A DNA stretch of 64,000 nt. Origin: Paraglaciecola arctica BSs20135 (GTDB lineage Bacteria; Pseudomonadota; Gammaproteobacteria; Enterobacterales; Alteromonadaceae). The stretch covers positions 62,001 through 126,000 of the forward strand of contig NZ_BAEO01000012.1 in assembly GCF_000314995.1 (NCBI RefSeq), read 5' to 3'. Position 1 is the first letter of the stretch. Each line of letters starts with the position of its first letter. A program made the position numbers and the translations under genes. Of this stretch, positions 18,463 through 28,446 are shown in pieces. The notes under the pieces were generated by a model. The model was not told where the DNA came from, made no database searches, and saw only the letters and a list, made by a program, of their open reading frames with translations.

Positions 18463-19071
18463 CGCCTTACTTAGATGAAAGTGTCTGCATATGCCTAAGG
18501 CCTTCATTCTTAAGCTAAGTTCTGAAGTACTTTGCTGAACAAAGCCTTGGCCTAGATAAAAATCTATTGCTTGTGAATTGGTGCTTTCAACATCGAGGCA
18601 TAGAGTAGAATTACCAGAGGCTAACGCTTGTTTATGGGCAAATTTTAGCAAAGCAGTTGCCACACCTTGCCTTCGATACTGTGCAAGCACAGCAAAGTGT
18701 CCAATACACCACTCATGCTTTGTAAGTTTAGGAATACAATCTTGCAAAGCCTGGCTAGCCTTCACTACTGATATCGCATAAGCAACACCATAAAAACTAG
18801 CTAGATTGGTCAAAGTCGCTTGGTGGAATGTGTCAGGTAAGTCACTATGCCAAACGCTTAAACAACCCACTGTCAGCTCGTCGATTTCGGCGACCCAGTG
18901 ATTGTCATAGCCATATTGGCCATCGGCACTTAAAAGGCTGGTTTGCAGAAAGTTTAGCGCTGACAACTCATCGTTAATATCAAAGGTCGCTGCTAATGCA
19001 ACAGGTGCAGAACAAAATATCAGCTCCCCTAAGGTTGTTGCATCTCCCTGATTAGCTCGCCTGATTTTCAT
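18454..19071 (-). CDS. GNAT family N-acetyltransferase
   Basis: This 205-residue protein has the GNAT acetyl-CoA loop RRQGVATALLKFAHKQA near residue 135 and a downstream LCLDVESTNSQAIDFYLGQGFV block, where family members place the beta6/alpha4 substrate region. The acceptor is unknown. It lies 11 bases downstream of sco on the same strand and may be the last gene of the cox-assembly operon. Confidence 0.83.
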   Translation of the reverse strand: MKIRRANQGDATTLGELIFCSAPVALAATFDINDELSALNFLQTSLLSADGQYGYDNHWVAEIDELTVGCLSVWHSDLPDTFHQATLTNLASFYGVAYAISVVKASQALQDCIPKLTKHEWCIGHFAVLAQYRRQGVATALLKFAHKQALASGNSTLCLDVESTNSQAIDFYLGQGFVQQSTSELSLRMKALGICRHFHLSKALV

Positions 19072-19082
19072 GTAGTCACATT

Positions 19083-19721
19083 TTATCGGGAAATTATAGC
19101 CGGCATATCTGCCAGTATTTTTTGTCCTTCGCTAATAGGCAATTGACCAACAACAAAATCAGGCTTAAAACGTCCTATAACTTGGGCCTTTGGATTAACC
19201 ACCACAATAGATGAGCTGTGATCGACCAAATAATTAGGATTATCTGTGCTCTCAGACATGGAATACATCATACCCATGGCTCGAACCAACGGGAATAACT
19301 GTGCGTGTTCTCCACTTACCGCAATAAAGTCGGGGTGAAAAAAATTAATATATTCGTTTAAGCGTTCAGGCGTGTCGCGCTTAGGATCAACAGACAGCAG
19401 CACTACTTGAATTGGGGAGTCTGTGGGTATTTTTTGCAGTTCTGGATAAATATCTTTTAGCTCCGCCAAGGTAGTCGGACAAATATCGGGGCAATATGTA
19501 TAACCCACAAAAACCAGACTCCAATGGCCTATTAAATTAGCGGGCGTGAAGCTTTGATTATTATGATCGACTAACAAAAAATCTGGCAACGCTCTGGCTT
19601 GTGGGTACATACTCAGGTGTTGGATTTTACTGGCTCCACCGGGCGGAGCGATATTTACAGCCACTACCACCCCAATAACCAAGGCAATTAACGCAATCAA
19701 GCCTGCTTTAAATTTACTCAT
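19083..19721 (-). CDS. SCO1/SenC family copper chaperone for cytochrome oxidase
   Basis: This 212-residue membrane-anchored thioredoxin-fold protein delivers copper to the CuA site of subunit II. The N-terminal hydrophobic segment (residues 5-24) anchors it. Cys77 and Cys81 in YTYCPDICPTT and His168 in YLVDHSS are the copper ligands of the family. It starts 2 bases after the cyoE stop, so the genes are translationally close, and it ends a surf1-hyp-ctaA-cyoE-sco unit. Confidence 0.93.
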   Translation of the reverse strand: MSKFKAGLIALIALVIGVVVAVNIAPPGGASKIQHLSMYPQARALPDFLLVDHNNQSFTPANLIGHWSLVFVGYTYCPDICPTTLAELKDIYPELQKIPTDSPIQVVLLSVDPKRDTPERLNEYINFFHPDFIAVSGEHAQLFPLVRAMGMMYSMSESTDNPNYLVDHSSSIVVVNPKAQVIGRFKPDFVVGQLPISEGQKILADMPAIISR

Positions 19722-19723
19722 AA

Positions 19724-20635
19724 TTAAAACCGCACATAATGATCAACCAAGAGCACTACAAACAGTACCATCAGATGGATAATTGAAAACTTAAAGGTTT
19801 GCATAGCCGTTTGTTCGGTTGCAGTAAATTTTAACTTCCAGGCGTAATATAAAAAACCGGCATTTAGCAAGGTTGATCCAATGAGATATATCAGCCCAGT
19901 CATACCAATTAGATATGGCAGTAAACACACCACACAAAGTAAAACTGTATATAACAGAATGGATGTTTTAGTGAATTCGATACCGTGAGTTACCGGCAAC
20001 ATAGGTACTTGTGCCTTAGCATAATCTTTTTCACGATGAATGGCTAACGCCCAAAAATGTGGCGGAGTCCAAGTAAAAACAATCAAAACTAATAACAATG
20101 CATGAGCATGAATTTCACCGGTAACTGCCGTCCATCCAAGTAGTGGAGGAATGGCACCAGCTAAACCACCAATAACAATATTCTGCGGCGTCGCGCGTTT
20201 TAAATACATGGTGTATACCACCGCATATCCCAACAACCCGGCTAAAGTTAATACTGCCGTTAAACGATTGACCCAAAGTTCAAGTATGACATAACCCACA
20301 ACAGTTAATACTGCGGCAAAAATTAATGCTTTTTGCGGGGTCACTTTGCCTTTTGCAACAGGACGATTAAATGTGCGCGCCATTTTGCTGTCTATTTTGC
20401 GATCAACAACATGATTCACAACTGCAGCGGCAGAGGACAAAAAGCCAATACCTGTTAATCCAGCAATTAAAATCTGCCAACTAATCCAAGTGTCACTAGC
20501 CAAACACATACCCACTAATGCGGTTAACAATAGTAATAACACTACTTTGGGTTTAGTTAATTCATAATAATCTTGGCAAGTAGACCATAAATTAAATTGT
20601 TTGTTTTGTTGCCCTGCGGCCACGACCTTACTCAC
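19724..20635 (-). CDS. cyoE: Protoheme IX farnesyltransferase (heme O synthase)
   Basis: This 303-residue polytopic inner-membrane protein adds a farnesyl group to heme b. The UbiA-type Asp-rich motif [23 protein letters not shown] near residues 88-110 binds the prenyl diphosphate. It acts just before CtaA, which is encoded immediately upstream. The name ctaB is also used for this gene. Confidence 0.95.
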   Translation of the reverse strand: MSKVVAAGQQNKQFNLWSTCQDYYELTKPKVVLLLLLTALVGMCLASDTWISWQILIAGLTGIGFLSSAAAVVNHVVDRKIDSKMARTFNRPVAKGKVTPQKALIFAAVLTVVGYVILELWVNRLTAVLTLAGLLGYAVVYTMYLKRATPQNIVIGGLAGAIPPLLGWTAVTGEIHAHALLLVLIVFTWTPPHFWALAIHREKDYAKAQVPMLPVTHGIEFTKTSILLYTVLLCVVCLLPYLIGMTGLIYLIGSTLLNAGFLYYAWKLKFTATEQTAMQTFKFSIIHLMVLFVVLLVDHYVRF

Positions 20636-20644
20636 CTTGCTCTC

Positions 20645-21622
20645 CTAAGTTTTACGATACAGCGTGTAACTAATGGTGATTAATATCAGCATTAAACACG
20701 CGGCTGTAGCGTTATGCATCACTGCAATAACAACAGGTAAACTGAATACTACATTGCTTACACCTAAAATAACCTGCACGCCTAAGATCAACACCATTAA
20801 TGCGGATAATTTTTTAATTAAGTTCGAGCTGGCCGCAGCATACAGCCTGATCCCTAACCAACATAAATACAAAAAGGTTACTAAGGCGCCTATTCTGTGG
20901 ACAATATGCATAGTCATACGCTCATTATAATCATGAGCACCAAACTCATAATTTTCTGCTACCGGAATACTAAAAGCACCGCCAAAGTCTAAACGTTCGT
21001 ACCAAACACCTTCACAAATGGGCAATTCGGTGCAGGCTAACGCCGCGTAGTTTGCAGATGTCCAGCCACCTAATGCAATTTGCCCAGTCAAAATAATCAT
21101 ACCCAAAATTGAATATATTCCAAAACGACGCATTCCAGCATCACCGCCAGGAATACGGTATGGGGTCAACCTTAAATACAATAAAAACAAACAAGATAGG
21201 ACAGTAAAACCGCCTAATAAATGCCCCATAACCACAACAGGTAATAAATTAAGGGTCACAGTCCACATGCCTAATGCACCTTGAAAACAAACTAAAAACA
21301 CCAGAAAAAGTGGCAGTTTTACTGGCTTGTTATATGCTTTTCGGAAAAGGCTATTAATAAAAATCACTAGAATCAAAAAACCTAAGCCACTAGCGAAATA
21401 GCGGTGGATCATCTCGTTCCATGCTTTGTGTTCTTCAAATGGACGATCGGGAAAAGCCTGTTGGGCGATTTCAATATTTTCAGTGGTTTTAGAAAAACTG
21501 AGATGACCATAGCAACCCGGCCAATCAGGACAGCCCAAGCCAGCGTCAGTCAGACGAGTGTATGCACCCAGTACTATTACCACCATAGCCACAAAAATGC
21601 TTAACAACACCAGCTTCTTCAT
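20645..21622 (-). CDS. ctaA: Heme A synthase, CtaA/COX15 family
   Basis: This 325-residue protein has eight likely membrane helices. It oxidises the C8 methyl of heme O to a formyl group. The N-terminus MKKLVLLSIFVAMVVIVLGAYTRLTDAGLGCPDWPGCYG carries the conserved GxxTRLTxAGLGCPDWPGC block. Heme-ligand His residues are seen in EMIHRYFA, MGHLLGG, HIVHRIGA and MHNATA. It sits between the thioredoxin-fold gene and cyoE, with spacings of 11 and 9 bases. Confidence 0.95.
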   Translation of the reverse strand: MKKLVLLSIFVAMVVIVLGAYTRLTDAGLGCPDWPGCYGHLSFSKTTENIEIAQQAFPDRPFEEHKAWNEMIHRYFASGLGFLILVIFINSLFRKAYNKPVKLPLFLVFLVCFQGALGMWTVTLNLLPVVVMGHLLGGFTVLSCLFLLYLRLTPYRIPGGDAGMRRFGIYSILGMIILTGQIALGGWTSANYAALACTELPICEGVWYERLDFGGAFSIPVAENYEFGAHDYNERMTMHIVHRIGALVTFLYLCWLGIRLYAAASSNLIKKLSALMVLILGVQVILGVSNVVFSLPVVIAVMHNATAACLMLILITISYTLYRKT

Positions 21623-21633
21623 TTAAATATCCT

Positions 21634-22200
21634 CTAGCCGATGTGCGATAGTTTTAGCACTTTGCGCATATCCGACAAAATATCACGGCTATGCAGAATG
21701 GCCTGCTCTTGATCGATTTGTAATGGGTAGCGCAGAATCACGTTATCCAGCGTATCAGCAATGAAAATACCATCTGTGGTGTTTTCTTTAAATACTTGTT
21801 GCAGACTTTTTAAGTTGGTATTTAGCAAACGAATGTTTTGTTTATCTTTGAGTAACGCTAGTTGCACGAGATTACTTTTTTCATGAGTGATAACCACAAC
21901 CTCGGCACGATCGCTTTCTTTGCCTAACGCACTATGTACTTGAGCAATGCTGTATAGGGCATTTTCACACTCGAGGGCACATATTTCTGGCAAAACATAA
22001 AGTAACTTCCACTTAGGTTGTTGCGTTGAGATTTGTAAAACACGCATATCAACCGGAGGCGTAAGCAGCTCTCCTTTATTCGTAACTGCCTGATTAAACC
22101 AGCCATTATCTAAAGCAAACTTAGCCAGTATTACAGGTAGTATAAAAACCGCAGCTAGTAGCAACATCATAGTTCTATTATTTTTTTTAGGGGTACTCAC
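21634..22200 (-). CDS. Membrane-anchored thioredoxin-fold protein of the cox assembly cluster
   Basis: This 188-residue protein has one N-terminal membrane segment (MMLLLAAVFILPVILAKFAL) followed by a periplasmic domain. Residues 65-85 read WKLLYVLPEICALECENAL, with Cys74 and Cys78 in a CxxxC pair placed like the copper motif of SCO proteins. The His seen in SCO proteins is not obvious. Genes of this kind commonly lie between surf1 and ctaA in marine gammaproteobacteria and have no assigned function. A role in copper or thiol handling during oxidase assembly is inference. It overlaps the surf1 stop by 4 bases. Confidence 0.75.
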   Translation of the reverse strand: MSTPKKNNRTMMLLLAAVFILPVILAKFALDNGWFNQAVTNKGELLTPPVDMRVLQISTQQPKWKLLYVLPEICALECENALYSIAQVHSALGKESDRAEVVVITHEKSNLVQLALLKDKQNIRLLNTNLKSLQQVFKENTTDGIFIADTLDNVILRYPLQIDQEQAILHSRDILSDMRKVLKLSHIG

Positions 22201-22919
22201 TTTTTGTTCCTTTTTAACTTATTTCTTTGAGCGATAACAAATACTACTAATGCAGCAAATCCCAGCAAAAACCATTGTACGGCATAAGCCAAGTGTTTTT
22301 CAGGAGCCATTACTACTGGTTGCCAGTTTCTTACATAAGATGAAGTTTCTTGCGGGTTTAATAACACCACAAAAGGCAAGACATCTTGGTTATAGTGTTG
22401 CTGAATAACCTTGAGGTCCGTTTGTTGCAAAACCTTTGGCCACTGGCCATCAATCAGAGCGGTTTCCTTCACCATGGCATTATTCAGCGGTAGGGATACC
22501 ACTCCTGCATAAGGTGCGTTTTCGCCATTAATCTGGATATTCGGCAAAATACTTCTGCTATTGGTAGCTGCTACCCAACCAAAATTAGCAATCACTATGC
22601 CTGATTTTGTTTGCATAGGCACCAAAACTTGATATCCCACCCGACCTTTATGGATCTTATTATCTAAGAGAAAATAACGAGATGCATCTGCAGCACCTTC
22701 AAAATTAATGGGCATATCCAACATTTCATTTAAATTACTGCGCAACACTTGTTGTAAATTGATTTGAGCGGTTTTGGCTGCAATATCTAAAGTTAATAAA
22801 CGTTGGGTTTTTTCTTCAGCTCGTTGCAATTGCCAATTACCTAAAGCAAACATAATGACAACACACACAAAAGTTACTAAGGTAGCAGCAATGGGTAAAC
22901 GCGATAGAAAAGTCCACAT
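22197..22919 (-). CDS. SURF1 family cytochrome oxidase assembly protein
   Basis: This 240-residue protein has two membrane helices, one at each end (residues 10-28 and about 212-232), enclosing a periplasmic domain. Family marks are LGNWQLQRAEEK near residue 26, YFLLDNKIHKGRVGYQVLVPM, VIVNFGW-like VIANFGWVAA and HLAYAVQWFLLGFAALV at the end. SURF1 helps insert heme A into subunit I. It is the first gene of the leftward assembly unit and lies only 31 bases from the start of the divergent DUF2909 gene. Confidence 0.92.
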   Translation of the reverse strand: MWTFLSRLPIAATLVTFVCVVIMFALGNWQLQRAEEKTQRLLTLDIAAKTAQINLQQVLRSNLNEMLDMPINFEGAADASRYFLLDNKIHKGRVGYQVLVPMQTKSGIVIANFGWVAATNSRSILPNIQINGENAPYAGVVSLPLNNAMVKETALIDGQWPKVLQQTDLKVIQQHYNQDVLPFVVLLNPQETSSYVRNWQPVVMAPEKHLAYAVQWFLLGFAALVVFVIAQRNKLKRNKK

Positions 22920-22950
22920 AACAGTTCAGGATATCTTTAGGAGTAAATAG

Positions 22951-23160
22951 ATGTTAATCAAAATACTTGTTGGCGGGTTACTATTATTTATGGTGTTCAA
23001 TTTATTTAAAGCCATGATGATAATGCTCAAAGACGATCCAAACGGTCCCTCAATGAGTAAATTTATTGGTCGGAGGGTACTCACTTCAGCCATTATTGTT
23101 GGCCTTATACTTCTCGCTGTAGCTACTGGACTCATCACACCAAATCCAACACCACACTAA
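22951..23160 (+). CDS. DUF2909 family twin-transmembrane protein
   Basis: This 69-residue protein has two membrane helices (residues 3-25 and 45-62) joined by a short polar loop, KDDPNGPSMSKFIGRRVL. This is the DUF2909 pattern. It is commonly found next to surf1 and cox genes, so a small accessory role in oxidase assembly is inferred; no function is established. TAGGAG precedes the ATG. A perfect bidirectional terminator follows. Confidence 0.85.
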   Translation: MLIKILVGGLLLFMVFNLFKAMMIMLKDDPNGPSMSKFIGRRVLTSAIIVGLILLAVATGLITPNPTPH

Positions 23161-23167
23161 CCAAATT

Positions 23168-23196
23168 AAAGAGCCACTGCAATTCAGTGGCTCTTT
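23168..23196. terminator. Bidirectional terminator between DUF2909 gene and ctaE
   Basis: AAAGAGCCACTG and CAGTGGCTCTTT pair perfectly (12 bp) across CAATT. It separates converging transcripts and its A and T ends make it work on both strands. Confidence 0.9.
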
Positions 23197-23215
23197 ACAC
23201 TAATAAACACCTTCG

Positions 23216-24097
23216 CTAAAAGATATAAACAACAGCAAAGAGTATTACCCAAACTACATCAACAAAATGCCAATACCAACTAGCGGCCATAAAGGCAAAG
23301 TGGTTATCTGGGGTAAAATGTCCTTTGAAAATTCTAAGTAGCATAATAAATAGAATTATCGCTCCCAAAGTAACGTGGAAACCATGAAATCCAGTCAATA
23401 GAAAAAAGGTATTACCATAAACGCCAGATTGCAGGGTCAAATTCATTTCTGTGTAAGCATGAATATATTCTTCAACCTGCATCACCATAAAGATGGCACC
23501 AAGCAACACAGTTAAACCAAGCATCAGCTTAAGTTTGCCACGGTTGTTTTGTTCGAGTGCTACATGTGCATAGTGACAAGTTACAGACGAAGTAAGTAAA
23601 AGTACTGTGTTAATCAGAGGCAGACCAGTCCAAGGCATAGCTTCTGTTGTTGTGCCTCCTGGAGTCACAACCAATGGCCAGATGGCTTCGAACGCAGGCC
23701 ATAGTACTTCGCCTGTCATATCATTATTTGATGCACCACCTAACCATGGTACTGAAATGAACCTGGCATAGAACAAAGCTCCAAAAAACGCTCCAAAGAA
23801 CATCACCTCAGAAAATATGAACCATGACATACCTTGACGATACGAACGGCCCAACTGAGCACTATACATTCCGCTCATAGACTCATGTATTTGATTTCTA
23901 AACCAACCAACCAACATCACTATCAAAACTAAAAAGCCTGCACCTAAAATGTAAGCGCCGTAGCCCTCTTTGTCTCGAGTGCTTTCAATCACAAAATTGC
24001 CAGCCCCTACAGCCATTAAAAATAGTGCAACTGCACCCATAAAGGGCCAAGGGCTTTCCGCGGGAACATAGTATTTTTCGTATTCTTTTTCTGACAT
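23216..24097 (-). CDS. ctaE: Cytochrome c oxidase subunit III
   Basis: This protein of about 293 residues has seven membrane helices. The start at ATG 24095-24097 is chosen because GAAGGAGA precedes it and it gives MSEKEYEKYYVPAESPWP; an upstream in-frame start at 24118 would overlap ctaG. Family motifs are EVMFFGAFFGALFYARF, VLLLTSSVTCHYAHVAL, TGFHGFHVTLGAI and the C-terminal SWYWHFVDVVWVILFAVVYI. Subunit III stabilises the catalytic core and may guide proton uptake. Confidence 0.95.
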   Translation of the reverse strand: MSEKEYEKYYVPAESPWPFMGAVALFLMAVGAGNFVIESTRDKEGYGAYILGAGFLVLIVMLVGWFRNQIHESMSGMYSAQLGRSYRQGMSWFIFSEVMFFGAFFGALFYARFISVPWLGGASNNDMTGEVLWPAFEAIWPLVVTPGGTTTEAMPWTGLPLINTVLLLTSSVTCHYAHVALEQNNRGKLKLMLGLTVLLGAIFMVMQVEEYIHAYTEMNLTLQSGVYGNTFFLLTGFHGFHVTLGAIILFIMLLRIFKGHFTPDNHFAFMAASWYWHFVDVVWVILFAVVYIF

Positions 24098-24114
24098 TGT
24101 GTTCTCCTTCATCC

Positions 24115-24675
24115 TCAATTCATTGCCACAACATCTGCAGAGGCAGTGACGTTGTAAAGAGTATATTGCAAAGTAAAATAAGTAATATCTTCAGGGATTT
24201 GTGGGTCGACATAAAATTGCATAGGCATCATCAGTTCCTCCCCAGCTTTTAATGTTTGTTGTTCGAAACAAAAACATTCAGTTTTATTCATATATAAAGC
24301 TGCTGTGCCGGGAGATATGGATGGCACAGCTTGACCGACAATATCGGTGTTGGCAGAGTTTTTTACATAAAAACTCACTTTATTGAGTTGCCCAGGGTGC
24401 ACTTTAACTTGTCTTGTCTCCGACCTAAATTCCCATGGCATACCGGTGTTAGTACGGGTAATAAAATCCACTGTGATCAACCTGCTCTCATCAATTTCAA
24501 CCGCCTCATAAACGGCGGCTGTGTCTGATGGTTTGCCATTAATGCCCAAAGCATCACAAAGCACATCATATAAAGGCACAAGGGCAAAACCAAAACCAAA
24601 CATGCCTACAACGATGGCTAATAACTTAACCACCATTCTGTTGTTTTTGTTTTGTGTGTTTGCTTGGTTCATCAT
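24115..24675 (-). CDS. ctaG: Cytochrome c oxidase assembly protein CtaG/Cox11
   Basis: This 186-residue protein has one N-terminal membrane helix (residues 17-38) followed by a periplasmic immunoglobulin-like domain. The copper-binding NKTECFCFEQQTL motif (CxC) is present, as is PMQFYVDPQIPEDI. It delivers copper to the CuB site of subunit I. It lies between ctaD (12 bases upstream) and ctaE. Confidence 0.94.
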   Translation of the reverse strand: MMNQANTQNKNNRMVVKLLAIVVGMFGFGFALVPLYDVLCDALGINGKPSDTAAVYEAVEIDESRLITVDFITRTNTGMPWEFRSETRQVKVHPGQLNKVSFYVKNSANTDIVGQAVPSISPGTAALYMNKTECFCFEQQTLKAGEELMMPMQFYVDPQIPEDITYFTLQYTLYNVTASADVVAMN

Positions 24676-24687
24676 GTATATCTTTAG

Positions 24688-26301
24688 CTATTTTATTACA
24701 GGTGGTGTTTCAAAGCTGTGATAAGGCGCAGGAGACGGGATTTCCCATTCTAAACCTTCAGCTCCTTCCCACACTTGGCTCGATACTGGTTCACCTTGTT
24801 TTTTACAGGCCTTGATTAAAAGCGCTAAGAAAATAAACTGAGATAAACCAAAGGCAAAGCCACCAATACTGATCCACTTGTTAAAATCAGCAAACTGCAA
24901 CGCATAATCTGGAATACGACGCGGCATACCAGCTAAGCCAACAAAATGCATAGGGAAGAACAACACATTAACCGACACCAATGAACACCAGAAATGCCAC
25001 TTAGCCAAGCCAATATGAAACATTTTTCCAGTCCACTTAGGTAACCAGTAATAAACAGCCGCCATGATTGAGAATATGGCACCTGTAACTAACACGTAAT
25101 GGAAATGCGCAACCACAAAATAAGTATCATGATATTGAAAGTCCACTGGCACTATAGCCAACATTAACCCTGACAATCCACCAATGGTAAACAACACAAT
25201 AAAGGCAATGGCAAACAACATAGGGACTTCAAAAGTCATAGAGCCGCGCCACATAGTCGCCACCCAGTTAAATATCTTCACACCTGTAGGTACGGAGATC
25301 AGCATAGTAGCAAACATGAAGAACAGCTCGGCCGCCACTGGCATGCCTGTGGTAAACATGTGATGCGCCCAAACTATAAATGACAACAAGGCAATAGATG
25401 CTGTGGCGTACACCATAGAGGCATAACCAAATAATCGTTTACGGGCAAAGGTAGGGACAATCGCCGAGATAATACCAAAAGCGGGCAAAATCATTATGTA
25501 CACCTCGGGATGACCGAAGAACCAAAAGATATGCTGGAACATCACCGGATCACCACCACCAGCGGCGTCAAAGAAACTAGTACCAAAGAATTTATCGGTT
25601 AGCACCATAGTTACCGCACCAGCTAGCACAGGCATAACTGCAATCAACAAAAACGCTGTGATTAACCATGTCCATACGAACAAGGGCATTTTCATCCAAG
25701 TCATACCTGGTGCACGCATATTGAAAATAGTCACAATAACGTTTATTGCACCCATAATGGATGAGGCACCCATTATGTGTACCGCAAACACAAATAGTGC
25801 TGTACCGTCGCTACTGTAGGTCGTAGAAAGAGGCGCGTAGAAGGTCCAGCCAAATGCAGGGCCACCGCCTTCCATAAACAAAGAAGATAAAAGAATTAAG
25901 AAAGCAAAAGGTAATATCCAAAAACTCCAGTTGTTCATTCTAGGTAATGCCATATCTGGCGCACCTATCATCATAGGTATTAACCAGTTTGCCAATCCAG
26001 TAAAGGCAGGCATAACCGCACCAAATACCATAATCAGACCATGTACTGTGGTCATTTGATTAAAGAAGTTGGGTTCAATTATTTGTAATCCGGGTTGAAA
26101 TAACTCAGCGCGGATCACCATAGCCATGGCGCCACCAGTCAAAAACATGATGAACGCAAACCACAAATATAGGGTACCGATATCTTTATGATTAGTGGTG
26201 TATAACCAACGTTTTATTCCAGGGGGGATATGATGCTCATGGTGCTCATCATCGTGGTGATCATTTGTGTGAGTAGTATCAGTTGCTGCTGTCATGGTCA
26301 C
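24688..26301 (-). CDS. ctaD: Cytochrome c oxidase subunit I
   Basis: This 537-residue catalytic subunit has 12 membrane helices and reduces O2 to water while pumping protons. The cytosolic N-terminus is His-rich ([19 protein letters not shown]). The core motifs are all visible: [16 protein letters not shown] (heme a His), [18 protein letters not shown] with the CuB His and cross-linked Tyr, [12 protein letters not shown] (CuB His pair), and [18 protein letters not shown] (heme a3 and heme a His). It is in one operon with ctaC, 6 bases away. Confidence 0.97.
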   Translation of the reverse strand: MTMTAATDTTHTNDHHDDEHHEHHIPPGIKRWLYTTNHKDIGTLYLWFAFIMFLTGGAMAMVIRAELFQPGLQIIEPNFFNQMTTVHGLIMVFGAVMPAFTGLANWLIPMMIGAPDMALPRMNNWSFWILPFAFLILLSSLFMEGGGPAFGWTFYAPLSTTYSSDGTALFVFAVHIMGASSIMGAINVIVTIFNMRAPGMTWMKMPLFVWTWLITAFLLIAVMPVLAGAVTMVLTDKFFGTSFFDAAGGGDPVMFQHIFWFFGHPEVYIMILPAFGIISAIVPTFARKRLFGYASMVYATASIALLSFIVWAHHMFTTGMPVAAELFFMFATMLISVPTGVKIFNWVATMWRGSMTFEVPMLFAIAFIVLFTIGGLSGLMLAIVPVDFQYHDTYFVVAHFHYVLVTGAIFSIMAAVYYWLPKWTGKMFHIGLAKWHFWCSLVSVNVLFFPMHFVGLAGMPRRIPDYALQFADFNKWISIGGFAFGLSQFIFLALLIKACKKQGEPVSSQVWEGAEGLEWEIPSPAPYHSFETPPVIK

Positions 26302-26307
26302 CTTCTC

Positions 26308-27462
26308 CTATTGTCCGTTCATGGCTGAATTAATGTCTTTGGCTTGTACTAAGTCACCAGTATCGTTACCCCAAGCATTACGCTCGTAAGTCACTACTGC
26401 GGCAATTTCAGACATTGTTAATTGTTTTGCATAGGCTTGCATAGCCGTACCTGTAACACCGTTGACCAATATATCGATGTGTTTAGGTTGGTCAGTTGTA
26501 GCTATTTGGCTGCCTTTTAAGGATGGGAAGACGCCTGGTAGACCTTCACCATTTGGCATATGGCAAGCTGCACAGTTAGCGTTGTAAACTTTTCCACCTA
26601 AATCCATAGCTTCGTCCATAGTCATATTCATGGCTAACAGACGTTGTTCTTCCGCTTTGGCTTTTTGCTGGATAGCTTGCTGCTCTGCAATCCACTTATC
26701 ATACTCAGCAGGCTCTTTGGCAATAACCACAATGGGCATAAAGCCATGATCTTTACCACAAAGCTCGGCACATTGACCACGATATATACCGGGTTCATTC
26801 ACCTTAGTCCAAGCGTCATTGATAAAGCCGGGATTAGCATCTTGTTTGAACCCAAAATCTGGCACCCACCAAGAATGGATAACATCATCTGACGTGATTA
26901 AAAAGCGAACTTTCTGACCGGTTGGAATAATAAGAGGGCGATCAACTTCAAGTAAATAATTTTCACCTTTAGGAAGCTTGCCAGAAATTTGCTCAGCTTG
27001 AGTAGCCATTTTTGAATAATATTCAACGTCATTATCCATATATTTATAGTGCCACTTCCATTGTGAACCAGTCACCAAAATGGACACATCAGGCTCACTG
27101 GCATCTTCCATATCAATTAGGAGGTTCATAGCAGGGACAGCCATAAAGACCAAAATAACAAAAGGAATAACTGTCCAAGCTATTTCTACTTTTACACTTT
27201 CATGAAAATTAGCAGGCTTCGCACCCCTTGATTTTCTATGAAAATACATAGAAATAAACATTGCGATAAACACACCAGCACCAATCACAACACAGATTAT
27301 AAACATCAACATATGCATGTCATAAACACCAGCACTGATGTCTGTCACACCTTTAGTCATGTTTAGCTGGTATTGCTCAATATGATCACTCGTTTCTGCA
27401 AACACCGGCGCTGTCATCAATGCAGTTAGCATAGTTCCAGCCTTGAACAAAATTCTTTTCAC
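26308..27462 (-). CDS. ctaC: Cytochrome c oxidase subunit II with fused cytochrome c domain
   Basis: This protein of about 384 residues receives electrons from cytochrome c. A GTG start at 27460-27462 is preferred because GAGG lies six bases upstream; an ATG at 27474 in the same frame is the alternative. It begins with a signal peptide (to PVFA), then two membrane helices. The CuA domain carries GQCAELCGKDHGFMPI. The C-terminal domain has a heme c site, NCAACHMPNGEGLPGVFP, so this is a caa3-type oxidase. An Ala/Glu/Lys-rich linker (QQKAKAEEQRLL) joins the two domains. It is the first gene of the leftward ctaC-D-G-E operon. Confidence 0.96.
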   Translation of the reverse strand: MKRILFKAGTMLTALMTAPVFAETSDHIEQYQLNMTKGVTDISAGVYDMHMLMFIICVVIGAGVFIAMFISMYFHRKSRGAKPANFHESVKVEIAWTVIPFVILVFMAVPAMNLLIDMEDASEPDVSILVTGSQWKWHYKYMDNDVEYYSKMATQAEQISGKLPKGENYLLEVDRPLIIPTGQKVRFLITSDDVIHSWWVPDFGFKQDANPGFINDAWTKVNEPGIYRGQCAELCGKDHGFMPIVVIAKEPAEYDKWIAEQQAIQQKAKAEEQRLLAMNMTMDEAMDLGGKVYNANCAACHMPNGEGLPGVFPSLKGSQIATTDQPKHIDILVNGVTGTAMQAYAKQLTMSEIAAVVTYERNAWGNDTGDLVQAKDINSAMNGQ

Positions 27463-27799
27463 ATGGCACCTCATATACGTTTAACGCACTTCTTTATTTT
27501 TCACTGAAACACAAATCTCAAAATAGTAAAAACTGCAAATTGAGTTAACGTCTAGTTAATTTATTGTTATTTTTTCTACTGGAATATTAATGGTCGCTTA
27601 TTTAATAGCAACTAGTCTAGCTTTTATGTTCAACTTACAACCAACTGATTATTTTTTAAACACAAAGTTGTTAATAAATGAAAAATAAAGAAAAAAATGG
27701 GGGAGGAAAGATAATCTAGGAAGACAAAAGTATAAAATGTGATAAAAAATGATAAAAATTTAAAGACGCATTATTCAATAATAATACGTCGCATCGAAA
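27463..27799. other. Gene-free promoter region between cox operon and lexA
   Basis: About 340 AT-rich bases with no ORF of note. It should contain the promoter of the cox operon on the right-to-left strand and the 3' end of lexA. A poly-purine run near 27680-27720 is visible. No clear terminator for lexA was found. Confidence 0.5.
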
Positions 27800-28423
27800 T
27801 TACATCCAATCGGCGTTACGAATAACTCCCACTGCTATGCCTTCAATATTAAACGGTTGGGTCGCCAAATCGACTATAATCGGAGAAAACGCTTCGTTTT
27901 CAGCATGTAGCAAAACCTGCCTGCCTTTTTTCTCGAGTCGCTTCACTGTAACGTCGTCTTCGACTCTAGCTACTACCACCTGACCATTGTGGACGTCAGT
28001 AGTGCGATGCACGGCTAACAAGTCGCCATCCAAAATACCAATATCTTTCATGCTCATACCGTTCACTCGAAGCAAAAAATCAGCACTGGGTTTAAACAAA
28101 CTTGGATCCACTCGATAATGACCCTCAATATGCTCTTCAGCCAAAATAGGTTCACCTGCTGCTACCCGGCCAATTAGTGGCAAGCCTAACTCTTCAAGTT
28201 GATCCTCAAGAGGGATATTCAATTTAATTCCGCGAGACGTACCGGGCAATATTTCTATTACTCCTTTACGCGCTAGCGCTTTTAAATGTTCTTCCGCAGC
28301 ATTAGCAGATTTAAAACCTAATTCCCGAGCAATTTCTGCCCGAGTAGGCGGCATACCTGTATTCAACATTGTATTTTTAATTAGTTGAAGTACTTCTTCT
28401 TGTCGTGCAGTTAGTGGACGCAT
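27800..28423 (-). CDS. lexA: LexA repressor
   Basis: This 207-residue SOS repressor has a winged helix-turn-helix (residues 1-70, with [26 protein letters not shown]). The self-cleavage site is Ala89-Gly90 in RVAAGEPI, and the catalytic pair is Ser124 (NGMSMKD) and Lys161 ([10 protein letters not shown]). RecA-stimulated self-cleavage relieves repression of DNA-repair genes. An SOS box lies seven bases upstream of the start, giving autoregulation. plsB lies on the other side, as in E. coli, though dgkA is absent here. Confidence 0.97.
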   Translation of the reverse strand: MRPLTARQEEVLQLIKNTMLNTGMPPTRAEIARELGFKSANAAEEHLKALARKGVIEILPGTSRGIKLNIPLEDQLEELGLPLIGRVAAGEPILAEEHIEGHYRVDPSLFKPSADFLLRVNGMSMKDIGILDGDLLAVHRTTDVHNGQVVVARVEDDVTVKRLEKKGRQVLLHAENEAFSPIIVDLATQPFNIEGIAVGVIRNADWM

Positions 28424-28430
28424 AAACAGC

Positions 28431-28446
28431 CTGTTTATATATACAG
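28431..28446 (-). promoter_or_regulatory. SOS (LexA) box upstream of lexA
   Basis: CTGTTTATATATACAG fits the CTGT-N8-ACAG LexA operator exactly. It lies immediately upstream of the lexA start. A weaker second half-site (CTGGATATACTGG on the reverse strand) follows near 28453-28466 and may be a degenerate second box. Confidence 0.9.
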
